The notes beneath the pieces are model-generated. The model was not told the origin of the DNA. It did no database searches and was given only the letters and a program-made list of their open reading frames with translations. Source: Rubrivirga sp046845755 (lineage in GTDB: Bacteria; Bacteroidota; Rhodothermia; Rhodothermales; Rubricoccaceae). From it: 64,000 nt of DNA. The stretch is taken from assembly GCF_046845755.1 (NCBI RefSeq), contig NZ_CP177357.1, positions 1,550,001 to 1,614,000 on the forward strand. The letters are read 5' to 3'. Every line of letters begins with the position of its first letter. Position 1 is the stretch's first letter. This document shows, piece by piece, positions 8,307-15,704 of the stretch. The position numbers were made by a program, and so were the translations under genes.

Positions 8307-9103
8307 CTCGCGTACAGCTCCGGGCGCCGGTCGGCGACCCGGTCGTTGTAGGGATTGAGCGCGGTCGTCCGCGCCTCGTGCGGGTCGATCTCGGCCCGGA
8401 TCACCGCCTCGTCGACCACGGACGCTGCTGCGAGCACTTCGGCGCGAGGCGAGCAGATCCGGCTCTGGCCCACGAACGTCAGGGACTCGCGCCCGTTCGA
8501 CTCTGTCCCGACCCGGTTGGCGGTCGCCGTGAACACCCCGTTCTCGAGCGCCCGGATGGGCATCGCGGCCGGGCAGTGCGGGAGCACGAGGTTCGAGGGG
8601 TGCGCGATCACGTCGGCGCCCTGGAGCGCGAGCGTGCGGGCCGACTCGGGGAAGAACCAATCGAAGCAGACCATCACGCCGAGCCGGTAGCTCCGGCGCT
8701 TGCGGTCAGTGACCGTCCAGACCTCGAACCCGTCCGCGCCGGGCGCGAAGTGCTGGGTCTCCTCGTAGTAGAGGTGCGTCTTGCGGTACGTGCCGAGCAG
8801 GCCGTTCGGGGCCACGACGACAGCCGAGTTGTAAAGCGCGTCGCCGTCGCGCTCGGCGAGACCGGCGACGATGGTCGCGCCGGTTTCCTGCGCCCAGCCT
8901 TCCAGCTGGCGGACCGTCGGGCCGTCGATGGTCTCGGCCAGTGACGCCGCCTGCTCGGACGAGTCGAAAAAGTAGCCGGTGGCGAACAGCTCCGGGAGCA
9001 CGACGAGGTCCGCGTCGGCCCCGAGCACGAGAGGTTCGACGGACCGGAGGTTGGCCTCGGTCTGCCCTTTGGTTGGGTGGGTCTGGATACAGGAGATGGT
9101 CAT
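8303..9103 (-). CDS. Nitrilase-superfamily carbon-nitrogen hydrolase
   Basis: A 266-residue CN-hydrolase fold amidase. The catalytic triad is visible as Glu in LPELFATGYFF, Lys in GTYRKTHLYYEE and Cys in GVMVCFDWFFPES. The FDWFFPES context is common in small nitrilase/omega-amidase-like members with unassigned substrates. ATG at 9103 fits the family N-terminus (TISCIQTHPTKGQTEANL). An exact GCAATAACGG motif lies immediately upstream of this start, at 9105-9114. The neighbours (purC and pta) give no clear pathway clue. Confidence 0.88.
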   Translation of the reverse strand: MTISCIQTHPTKGQTEANLRSVEPLVLGADADLVVLPELFATGYFFDSSEQAASLAETIDGPTVRQLEGWAQETGATIVAGLAERDGDALYNSAVVVAPNGLLGTYRKTHLYYEETQHFAPGADGFEVWTVTDRKRRSYRLGVMVCFDWFFPESARTLALQGADVIAHPSNLVLPHCPAAMPIRALENGVFTATANRVGTESNGRESLTFVGQSRICSPRAEVLAAASVVDEAVIRAEIDPHEARTTALNPYNDRVADRRPELYAS

Positions 9104-9104
9104 T

Positions 9105-9114
9105 GCAATAACGG
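9105..9114 (+). repeat. GCAATAACGG motif, copy 3
   Basis: Exact copy in the 16-bp gap between the amidase start and the pta stop. The extended form ATTGCAATAACGG is shared with copy 4. Confidence 0.75.
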
Positions 9115-9119
9115 ACTGA

Positions 9120-10115
9120 CTAGTTCGCGGCCCCGGCCTGGATCGCCGTGATGGTGGCCACGTTCGCGATGTCCTCCCAGTCGGCCCCGCGGGACAGGTC
9201 GTTGGCCGGGAGCCGCAGGCCCTGCAGCACGGGGCCGTACGCCTCGGCGCCGCCGACGCGCTGCGTGATCTTGTAGCCGATGTTGCCGGCCCCCAAATCC
9301 GGGAAGACGAACACGTTCGCCACGCCCGCGACGGCCGAGCCAGGGGCTTTGCGCTCCCCCACTGACGGGACGAACGCGGCGTCGAACTGGAATTCGCCGT
9401 CGATGGCGAGGTCGGGCCGCCGCGCTTGCGCCGTCTCGGTCGCCGTCCGGACCGCGTCGACGGCGGGGTGGTCGGCCGAGCCCTTCGTCGAGAACGACAG
9501 GAAGGCGACCTTGGGCTCCTGGCCGGTCAGGAAGCGGTGGTTGGCCGCCGCGTCGATCCCGATACTCGCGAGTTGGTCGGGCGACGGCGCCGCGTTCACG
9601 CCGCAATCGGCATACGTGAGAGGGCGGCCGTCGGGGAGCACCATCAGGAAAAACGACGACACCAGGTCGGAGTCGGCGGCGACGCCGAGCACCTGAATCG
9701 CCGCGCGGATCACGTCCGGCGACGGGTGCGCCGCGCCCGCCACGCACCCGTCCGCGTCGCCTGCGTCTACCATGAGGTCGCCGAAGTACAGCACATCGCC
9801 GGACAGCTCCAGCGCGCCCTCGTAGGTGAGCCCCTTGTGCTTGCGCTTGTTGAAGAGCGCCTGCGCATAGGCCTGCCGCCGCTCCGTCGTCGCCGGGTCC
9901 ACGATGGCGATGGACCCGAGCGCCACGCCCTCCTCCGAGGCCACACGGCGGACGGTCGCCTCGGCGCCGATCAGGACGGGCTTGACGACGCCGTGCTCCG
10001 CGAGCCACGCCGCAGCGCGGATCGTGCGTGGGTCCTCGCCCTCGGGAAGCGCGATCCGCTTTTTGAGGGCGCGCGCGCGGTCGTGGAGGTCAGAGAACGT
10101 AAAGCGGTCAGCCAT
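9120..10115 (-). CDS. pta: Phosphate acetyltransferase
   Basis: Interconverts acetyl-CoA and acetyl phosphate. The 331-residue product is the short form without the N-terminal regulatory DRTGG region. Family features include KKRIALPEGEDPRTIRAAAW, DGCVAGAAHPSPDVIRAAIQ and the C-terminal NVFVFPDLGAGNIGYKITQR, the classic Pta signature. ATG at 10115 overlaps the end of moaE by 8 bp, suggesting co-translation with moaE and the peroxiredoxin. No acetate kinase gene is in the window. Confidence 0.95.
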   Translation of the reverse strand: MADRFTFSDLHDRARALKKRIALPEGEDPRTIRAAAWLAEHGVVKPVLIGAEATVRRVASEEGVALGSIAIVDPATTERRQAYAQALFNKRKHKGLTYEGALELSGDVLYFGDLMVDAGDADGCVAGAAHPSPDVIRAAIQVLGVAADSDLVSSFFLMVLPDGRPLTYADCGVNAAPSPDQLASIGIDAAANHRFLTGQEPKVAFLSFSTKGSADHPAVDAVRTATETAQARRPDLAIDGEFQFDAAFVPSVGERKAPGSAVAGVANVFVFPDLGAGNIGYKITQRVGGAEAYGPVLQGLRLPANDLSRGADWEDIANVATITAIQAGAAN

Positions 10116-10515
10116 GGTTGGGGGCGTGCTCGGTCTTCCAGACCGGCACGGTGTCTTTGAGGGTGTCGATGAGCCACCGCGCCGCCGCGAACGCCTCGGC
10201 CCGGTGCGGGCACGCCACGCCGACGGCGACGCTGGCCTGCGGTGGCGGCACGTCGCCGAGCCGGTGCAGAAGCACGACGCGGACGGCGCCCCAGCGCTCG
10301 CGCGCGGTCTCGGCCAACGCCTCCAGCTCGGCCTCGGCCATCGGACGGTACGCGTCGTAGCTCAGCAAGTCGGTCTCGGCGCCGTCAGTCCACCGCCGCG
10401 AGCGGCCGACGAACACGCAGACGCCACCGGCGCGGTCGTCGGCGAGGTGGTCGTGGACGGCGCCGAGGTCGAGCGGGCCGTCCACAAGTCCAGTCCAGAT
10501 CGGGCTAGCCGGCAT
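10108..10515 (-). CDS. moaE: Molybdopterin synthase catalytic subunit MoaE
   Basis: Large subunit of MPT synthase, which with thiocarboxylated MoaD inserts the dithiolene sulfurs into precursor Z. The 135-residue protein shows VCVFVGRSR, YRPMAEAELEALAE, HRLGDVPPPQASVAVGVACP and the C-terminal WLIDTLKDTVPVWKTE, whose Lys residues belong to the active site. MoaD is not adjacent, but the MoeB-rhodanese protein at 265-1323 would fit its activation. It overlaps both neighbours (11 bp with the peroxiredoxin, 8 bp with pta). Confidence 0.93.
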   Translation of the reverse strand: MPASPIWTGLVDGPLDLGAVHDHLADDRAGGVCVFVGRSRRWTDGAETDLLSYDAYRPMAEAELEALAETARERWGAVRVVLLHRLGDVPPPQASVAVGVACPHRAEAFAAARWLIDTLKDTVPVWKTEHAPNHG

Positions 10516-10981
10516 CGAGGGCCGAGAGCACGGCGTCGAAGTCGGGCTGCTCGCCGGCGTTGTCGAGCACCTCGGCGTACTGCACGGTGCCGCCGGTGCC
10601 GACCACGAAGGCGGCGCGCTTGGACACGCGGTCGAGCTTCATCGGCGTAAAGTCGTGGTCGTACTTCGCGCCGTAGGCCTCGGAGACCGAGCCGTCGTGG
10701 TCGGAGAGCAGGCGGAACGGGAAGCCGTTGGCCTTCTTGAACTCGGCGAGCGCGAACGGCGAGTCGGTCGAGATCCCGACGACCTGCGCGCCGAGGTCGG
10801 TGTACCGGTCGTAGTTGTTGCCGACCGTGTTCAGCTCGGTCGTGCAGACGCTGGTGAAGGCACCGGGGAAGAACAGCAGGACGACGGGGCCGTCGGCGCG
10901 CGCCTCGGCGAGCGAGAACGCGGTCTTCTCGCTGTCGAAGAGGGTGAAGTCGGGGGCGTCGTCGCCGGAGGAGATGGGCAT
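10505..10981 (-). CDS. Peroxiredoxin (AhpC/TSA family, AhpE/1-Cys-like)
   Basis: Thiol peroxidase of 158 residues. The peroxidatic Cys lies in FFPGAFTSVCTTEL, the active-site signature. A second cysteine in the usual resolving position is not visible, so a 1-Cys (AhpE-like) or externally resolved mechanism is likely. ATG at 10981 (MPISSGDDAPDFTL) is preferred over a TTG four codons upstream. It is first of a tightly overlapping moaE-pta set. Confidence 0.92.
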   Translation of the reverse strand: MPISSGDDAPDFTLFDSEKTAFSLAEARADGPVVLLFFPGAFTSVCTTELNTVGNNYDRYTDLGAQVVGISTDSPFALAEFKKANGFPFRLLSDHDGSVSEAYGAKYDHDFTPMKLDRVSKRAAFVVGTGGTVQYAEVLDNAGEQPDFDAVLSALDAG

Positions 10982-11060
10982 CGGGGAGGTCAAGAGATGG
11001 GGGCGGTGGCTACGCGCCGCCGTGTGCGCGGTTCATCCGGTTCCACCCGCTTGCGGCGGA

Positions 11061-12320
11061 CTATCCCCCGAAGCGGATCGTGCGGACCGGCTCCACGCGC
11101 GCCGCCGCGCGTGCGGGCAGGTACGCCGCCAGCGTGCAGATCACGATGGTCGCCACGACCGTCACCACCACGTCCAGCAACGCCACGTCGACCGGCGCGC
11201 GGTCGAGGTAGTAGGCGTCCTGGGGCAGGCGGATGATGGCGAACTCGGTCTGGATCCAGGCGAACACCAGCGCGGCCGACGTTCCGAGCGCGGCGCCGAT
11301 GATGCCCACCATCAGCCCCAACACCATGAACAAGCGCCGGACCGACGCCCGGCTGGCGCCCATCGCGAGCACGGTCCCGATCTCGCGCGCCTTCTCGAGC
11401 ACCACCATCAGCAGCGCGCCGACGATGTTGAAGGCGGCGACGAGCACCAGAATCGAGATCACAAGCGGCACGATGCTCTGCTGGAGCTCGACCCAGGCGA
11501 ACAGGCCCCGGTACACGTCCTCGATGGGCCGGGCGAAGAGCGGCGGGCCGATCTCGTCGGTCACGGCGTCGGACACCTGCCGCGCGAGCGCGCGGTCGGT
11601 CAGCGTCAGGTCGAGGCGGGAGACGGAGCCGGGCGGGTACGAAAACAGCTCGCGAGCGGTGTCGAGGGAGACGAAGGCGGACTGGTCGTCGAAGTCGCCG
11701 AGACCGGTCTCGAACACGCCCGCGACGCGGAACTGGCGCAGGCGGGGCCGCGAGTTGATCGAGCCGTCGGCGAGTCCCCGCGTCGAGTACGCTTGGATCC
11801 GTTGCCCGACATCTAGCCCGAGCCGCTCCGCAAGCGCCTTGCCGACGACCACGCCCGGCTGGCCGTCGCTCGTGGACAGGTCGAACGTCCCGACCGTCGT
11901 CCGGTCGGCGACGAAGGGCAGGTCGTCGGGCGCCGTCCCCCACAGCACGACGCCCTCGACCGTCGACTCGTCCTCACCCCGCGCGCTGAGCAGGGCGAAG
12001 TCGACGACGGCGGGCGCGACGTGGACGACGCCGTCGAGCGCCGCGACCGCTTGGGAGACGCTGTCGACGTTCGCGATCGGGTCGCCGAGGTAGGTCTCGA
12101 CCTGGACGTGCTGCCCGAAGCCCACGATCTTGGCCTCGATCTCCTGGCTGAAGCCCCGCACGATCATCAGCGCCAGCAGGAGCGCGCCGGTCCCGACCGC
12201 CACGCCGCCGATCGCCGCGAGGACGACGAAGCGCAGAAAGCCGCGCCGCTCGTCGCGGCCGCTGGCGCCCCGGAGGTAGCGGAGCGCGAGCGTGCGCTCG
12301 AAGGGGCCGATGGGGGGCAT
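11061..12320 (-). CDS. LolC/LolE-type ABC transporter permease (FtsX/MacB fold)
   Basis: Inner-membrane permease of the lipoprotein-releasing system. The 419-residue protein has an N-terminal transmembrane segment (about 20-48), a periplasmic MacB_PCD domain and three C-terminal FtsX-type transmembrane helices (about 270-400). The motif LALRYLRG at the start is typical of LolC/E. ATG at 12320 is preferred because LALRYLRG follows directly. The partner ATPase LolD is not adjacent. The gene is divergent from pruA. Confidence 0.88.
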   Translation of the reverse strand: MPPIGPFERTLALRYLRGASGRDERRGFLRFVVLAAIGGVAVGTGALLLALMIVRGFSQEIEAKIVGFGQHVQVETYLGDPIANVDSVSQAVAALDGVVHVAPAVVDFALLSARGEDESTVEGVVLWGTAPDDLPFVADRTTVGTFDLSTSDGQPGVVVGKALAERLGLDVGQRIQAYSTRGLADGSINSRPRLRQFRVAGVFETGLGDFDDQSAFVSLDTARELFSYPPGSVSRLDLTLTDRALARQVSDAVTDEIGPPLFARPIEDVYRGLFAWVELQQSIVPLVISILVLVAAFNIVGALLMVVLEKAREIGTVLAMGASRASVRRLFMVLGLMVGIIGAALGTSAALVFAWIQTEFAIIRLPQDAYYLDRAPVDVALLDVVVTVVATIVICTLAAYLPARAAARVEPVRTIRFGG

Positions 12321-12462
12321 GCAGTGGTCGAGGGGTCGGGAGCGCAAGGTCCGGCCGGATCGAGGCTCGCGCCAGCGGAGACCCGGCGGATGCGGGCGAA
12401 AGGGGCCCCGGCATCACGGCGTCTCTAGGTGCGGCTTCGCGAGGGCTCCCCACCGGGCTCTC

Positions 12463-12470
12463 TATCTTGC
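12463..12470 (+). promoter_or_regulatory. Promoter box TATCTTGC upstream of pruA
   Basis: TATCTTGC lies 32 bp before the pruA ATG in the gap after the divergent LolC/E gene. It is the closest match in the window to the Bacteroidota -7 consensus TATCTTTG. Expression probably starts just downstream. Confidence 0.45.
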
Positions 12471-12501
12471 CGGCCTCCCTCTGCCCAGCCTTCCCCGACA
12501 G

Positions 12502-14178
12502 ATGCACAACGCCATCGCCCGCCCGCCCCAGGCCGTCAACGAGCCCGTCCGCGACTACGCCCCCGGCAGCCCCGAGCGCGCCTCGCTCAAGGCGACGCTC
12601 CTCGCCATGCGCGACACGCCCATCGAGGTGTTCCCCGTCATCAACGGCGAGCGCGTCGAGACCGGGCGGACGGAGACCATGCGGCCGCCACACGAGCATG
12701 CCCGAGACCTGGGCCAGTTCCACAAGGCCCGCCCCGAGGACGTGCAGCGCGCCATCACCGGCGCCCTCGACGCCCGCCACGACTGGGCGCGGATGGCGTG
12801 GTCCGACCGCGCGGCCATCTTCCTCAAGGCCGCCGACCTGCTGGCGGGCCCGTACCGCGACCGCATGAACGCGGCCACGATGCTCGGCCAGTCGAAGAAC
12901 CCGTACCAGGCCGAGATCGACGCGGCGTGCGAGATGGTCGACTTTTTCCGGTTCAACGTCCAGTTCTACCGCGAGATGCTGGAGGAGCAGCCGATCAGCT
13001 CGCCCGGGCTGTGGAACCGGACCGAGTACCGGCCGCTCGAAGGGTTCGTGTTCGCCGTGAGCCCGTTCAACTTCACGTCCATCGCCGCCAACCTCGCGAC
13101 CGCGCCGGCGCTGTTGGGCAACACGGTCCTGTGGAAGCCGGCCCCGACGCAGACCTATTCGGCCCAGGTCATCGTCGACCTGCTCGAAGAAGCCGGCGTG
13201 CCTCCGGGCGTCATCCAGTTCCTGCCCGGCGACGGCCCGGACGTGGGCGACCCGGTGATGGAGAATGAGCACCTCGCCGGCCTCCACTTCACGGGCTCGA
13301 CGAAAACGTTTAACCACCTGTGGCGGACCGTCGGCGAGAACCTCGACGACTATCGCGCCTACCCCCGCATCGTCGGCGAGACGGGCGGGAAGGACTTTAT
13401 CGTCGCGCACGAGTCGGCAGATCCCGACGCGGTCGCGACCGCGATCGTGCGCGGCTCGTTCGAGTACCAGGGCCAGAAGTGCTCGGCCGCCAGCCGGATC
13501 TACGTCCAGAAGGCGCTGTGGCCCGCCGTCCAGGAGTCGCTCGCGGCGCAGCTCGCCCAGATGAAGGTGGGCCCCGTCGAGGACTTCACCAACTTCGTCA
13601 ACGCCGTCATCGACCGGCCGTCGTTCGACAAGATCACCGGCTACATCGACCGCGCCCAGGCGGCCGACGGCGTCTCCGTCGAGCACGGCGGCACGTACTC
13701 CGACGAGACCGGCTTCTTTATCGACCCGACCGTGCTCGTCGCCGACGACCCGCGCTACGAGTCGATGGAGCAGGAGATCTTCGGGCCCGTCGCCTCGGTC
13801 TACGTCGCCGATGAGAGCTGGGACGACCTGCTGACGCTCGTCGACGAGACGAGCCCGTACGCGCTCACCGGCGCCGTTTTCTCCCAGGACCGCGCCGTCC
13901 TCGCGCAAGCGACGGCCCGTCTGGCGGACGCCGCGGGCAACTTCTACCTCAACGACAAGCCGACCGGCGCCGTCGTGGGGCAGCAGCCGTTCGGCGGCTC
14001 GCGCGGCTCGGGCACGAACGACAAGGCCGGCTCGAAGCTGAACCTGCTCCGCTGGGCGAACCTCCGCTCGATCAAGGAGACGTTCGTCCCGGCGACGCAC
14101 TACGCGTACCCCTTCCACCAGCCCGAGGCCGCCGCGTCCGGCGACGGCGCCACGGCCGACGCCACGCTCGAGGCGTGA
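12502..14178 (+). CDS. pruA: L-glutamate gamma-semialdehyde dehydrogenase (proline catabolism)
   Basis: Aldehyde dehydrogenase that oxidises glutamate-5-semialdehyde to glutamate, the second step of proline breakdown. The 558-residue length fits the stand-alone P5C dehydrogenase. Key parts are the NAD-binding SPFNFTSIAANLATAPALLG and FTGST, general base E293 in VGETGGKDF and nucleophile C327 in YQGQKCSAASR. The C-terminal PTGAVVGQQPFGGSRGSGTN is specific to this family. Start is ATG at 12502. Proline dehydrogenase is not in the window. It ends in a GTGA overlap with the next small gene. Confidence 0.96.
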   Translation: MHNAIARPPQAVNEPVRDYAPGSPERASLKATLLAMRDTPIEVFPVINGERVETGRTETMRPPHEHARDLGQFHKARPEDVQRAITGALDARHDWARMAWSDRAAIFLKAADLLAGPYRDRMNAATMLGQSKNPYQAEIDAACEMVDFFRFNVQFYREMLEEQPISSPGLWNRTEYRPLEGFVFAVSPFNFTSIAANLATAPALLGNTVLWKPAPTQTYSAQVIVDLLEEAGVPPGVIQFLPGDGPDVGDPVMENEHLAGLHFTGSTKTFNHLWRTVGENLDDYRAYPRIVGETGGKDFIVAHESADPDAVATAIVRGSFEYQGQKCSAASRIYVQKALWPAVQESLAAQLAQMKVGPVEDFTNFVNAVIDRPSFDKITGYIDRAQAADGVSVEHGGTYSDETGFFIDPTVLVADDPRYESMEQEIFGPVASVYVADESWDDLLTLVDETSPYALTGAVFSQDRAVLAQATARLADAAGNFYLNDKPTGAVVGQQPFGGSRGSGTNDKAGSKLNLLRWANLRSIKETFVPATHYAYPFHQPEAAASGDGATADATLEA

Positions 14179-14636
14179 CCTTCCGGAGCATCCACCACCC
14201 CGGCGCGGTCGCCCGGCCGTGGCTCGCGCTCCAGGCGCAGGCCCGGCCGGTCGCCTTGGCGCTCCTGGCCGTGATGACGGTCGGGCTAGCGGCCGCGCTC
14301 CGGGGGAATGGGATCCTCTGGCCGTTCGTGTTCGGCTCGGCGGCGGCGTATGTCGTCGCCGCGTCGATCGGGCAGAGCCGCTTGCTGGTGACGCCCGCCC
14401 AGGTCGACGTGTCGGGCCCGTTCGCGGCCGTGCACTCGATCTGGGACGCCGCGTCGGAGCCGCCGCTCGGGCGGCTGGCGCCCGTGTGGTCGGCCAAGCT
14501 CCAGCACGGCGAGCTGACGGTCGGGCTCGGCGACACGGTTCTGAGTTTCAACCGCCCCGACTGGCCCGACTTCGACGGGCTCGTCGACGCGCTGCGCGGC
14601 GCGGCGCGCGAGGGCGAAACGATGGCGCAGGCATGA
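14175..14636 (+). CDS. Hypothetical membrane protein
   Basis: A 153-residue protein of no recognised family. It starts at GTG overlapping the pruA stop (GTGA). Two adjacent hydrophobic segments at about 24-42 and 46-64 look like a helical hairpin. The C-terminal half (LVTPAQVDVSGPFAAVHSIW onward) is predicted soluble, like bacterial PH-domain membrane proteins. It ends in an ATGA overlap with the zinc-ribbon microprotein, so pruA and two small genes form a coupled chain. Confidence 0.65.
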   Translation: MTFRSIHHPGAVARPWLALQAQARPVALALLAVMTVGLAAALRGNGILWPFVFGSAAAYVVAASIGQSRLLVTPAQVDVSGPFAAVHSIWDAASEPPLGRLAPVWSAKLQHGELTVGLGDTVLSFNRPDWPDFDGLVDALRGAAREGETMAQA

Positions 14637-14854
14637 ACCCGGAGCGCACCCCGAGGCTGCCGGCCCCGTCCCTCCCCTTCCCGGAGGTCGGCGGTGAGCG
14701 GATGGAATCGCAAGCGACTCATTGCAATAACGGAACAAGCCGTGACCACTGGTGGGACCATTGCCCCAACTGCGGCGGACGGCTCGTAAACCATCGCTGC
14801 AAGTACCGGTGCCTGCGATGCCATTATCACATGTCGTGCTCCGACTTCGACTGA
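14633..14854 (+). CDS. Zinc-ribbon microprotein
   Basis: A 73-residue protein if started at the ATG that overlaps the previous stop, or 50 residues from the internal ATG at 14702. The C-terminal 30 residues hold all recognisable content: HCPNCGGRLVNH, then CKYRCLRCHYHMSCSDFD, with CxxC knuckles able to bind zinc. This signature is conserved in short proteins of Bacteroidota relatives, but I know of no assigned function. An exact GCAATAACGG motif at 14724-14733 interrupts the linker region (read as Cys-Asn-Asn-Gly). Confidence 0.65.
   Translation: MNPERTPRLPAPSLPFPEVGGERMESQATHCNNGTSRDHWWDHCPNCGGRLVNHRCKYRCLRCHYHMSCSDFD
14724..14733 (+). repeat. GCAATAACGG motif, copy 4
   Basis: Exact copy with the extended form ATTGCAATAACGG, identical over 13 bases to copy 3. 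It lies in the variable linker of the zinc-ribbon microprotein gene and is read in a different frame from copy 2. Confidence 0.75.
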
Positions 14855-14857
14855 CGC

Positions 14858-15667
14858 TCAGTCCGGGTCGGGGAGCGCGAAGAGGCGCCGTGCGTTCGCC
14901 GTGGTGGCCTCGGCGACCTCCTCGACCGTGAGGCCGCGCTCCTCGGCGAGTCGCTGAGCGACGAGGGCGACGTAGGCCGGCTCGTTCCGCGTTCCTCGGT
15001 GGGGCGTCGGCGCCAGGTACGGGCCGTCGGTCTCCAGTACGATCCGGTCGAGCGGGATGTCAGCGATGGCGTCGGGCACGCCCGCGTTCTTGAACGTCAG
15101 CGTCCCGCCCAAGCCAACGTGGAAGCCGAGGTCGAGCACCTCGGCCGCCAGCCACGCGGGACCGCCGAAGCAGTGGAAGACGCCACGGAGCGCATCCCCG
15201 TGCTGCGCACGGACCTCGTGCAGGATGGCGACCAAGTCGCGCGAGGCGTCGTCGGAACCGTTCTTGTCACGGTTGTGCAGGCTGAGCGGAAGGCCATGTG
15301 TCGCCGCCAGCACGGCGTGGGCGCGGAGCGAGGCCCGCTGCGCCTCCTCGTGCTCGCGGCTCCAGTAGTAGTCGAGCCCGGTCTCGCCCACGGCGACCAC
15401 GCGTTCGTCTCCCAGCGCAGCCTTGACGGACGCCAGCACGTCGGGCGCGGCATCGCCGAGGTAGGTCGGGTGGAGCCCGGCCATCGCAAACACGCCGGGG
15501 TGGCGGTCGCACAGCGCGAGGGAAGCGTCGATGGACGCGACGTCGACGGCGGGTAATACGAACTGGCGAACGCCCGCGTCGCGGGCGCGCTGCACGACCG
15601 CGTCGCGGTCGGCGTCGTAGGCGTCGGCGTAGAGGTGGACGTGGGTGTCGACGAGGGGATCGGGCAT
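14858..15667 (-). CDS. TatD-family metal-dependent hydrolase
   Basis: TIM-barrel metal-dependent DNase/hydrolase of 269 residues. Metal ligands are visible in VDTHVHLYADAYDADRDAVV, AGLHPTYLGD, the Glu of VAVGETGLDYYW, GLPLSLHNRD and VFHCFGG, then ETDGPYLAPTPHRGTRNEP near the end. ATG at 15667 places DTHVHL six residues in, as expected. It is divergent from the sensor kinase across 37 bp, so the promoters must overlap. Confidence 0.93.
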   Translation of the reverse strand: MPDPLVDTHVHLYADAYDADRDAVVQRARDAGVRQFVLPAVDVASIDASLALCDRHPGVFAMAGLHPTYLGDAAPDVLASVKAALGDERVVAVGETGLDYYWSREHEEAQRASLRAHAVLAATHGLPLSLHNRDKNGSDDASRDLVAILHEVRAQHGDALRGVFHCFGGPAWLAAEVLDLGFHVGLGGTLTFKNAGVPDAIADIPLDRIVLETDGPYLAPTPHRGTRNEPAYVALVAQRLAEERGLTVEEVAEATTANARRLFALPDPD

Positions 15668-15704
15668 GGGCCTGCCACGCCTCAGCGCCGGTCTAGATTC
15701 CGGC

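Noticed and set aside
11974..14118. A 714-codon minus-strand open frame antisense to pruA
   Set aside because: It is an Arg/Gly/Val-rich antisense frame with no domain, produced by strong third-position GC bias opposite a certain gene.
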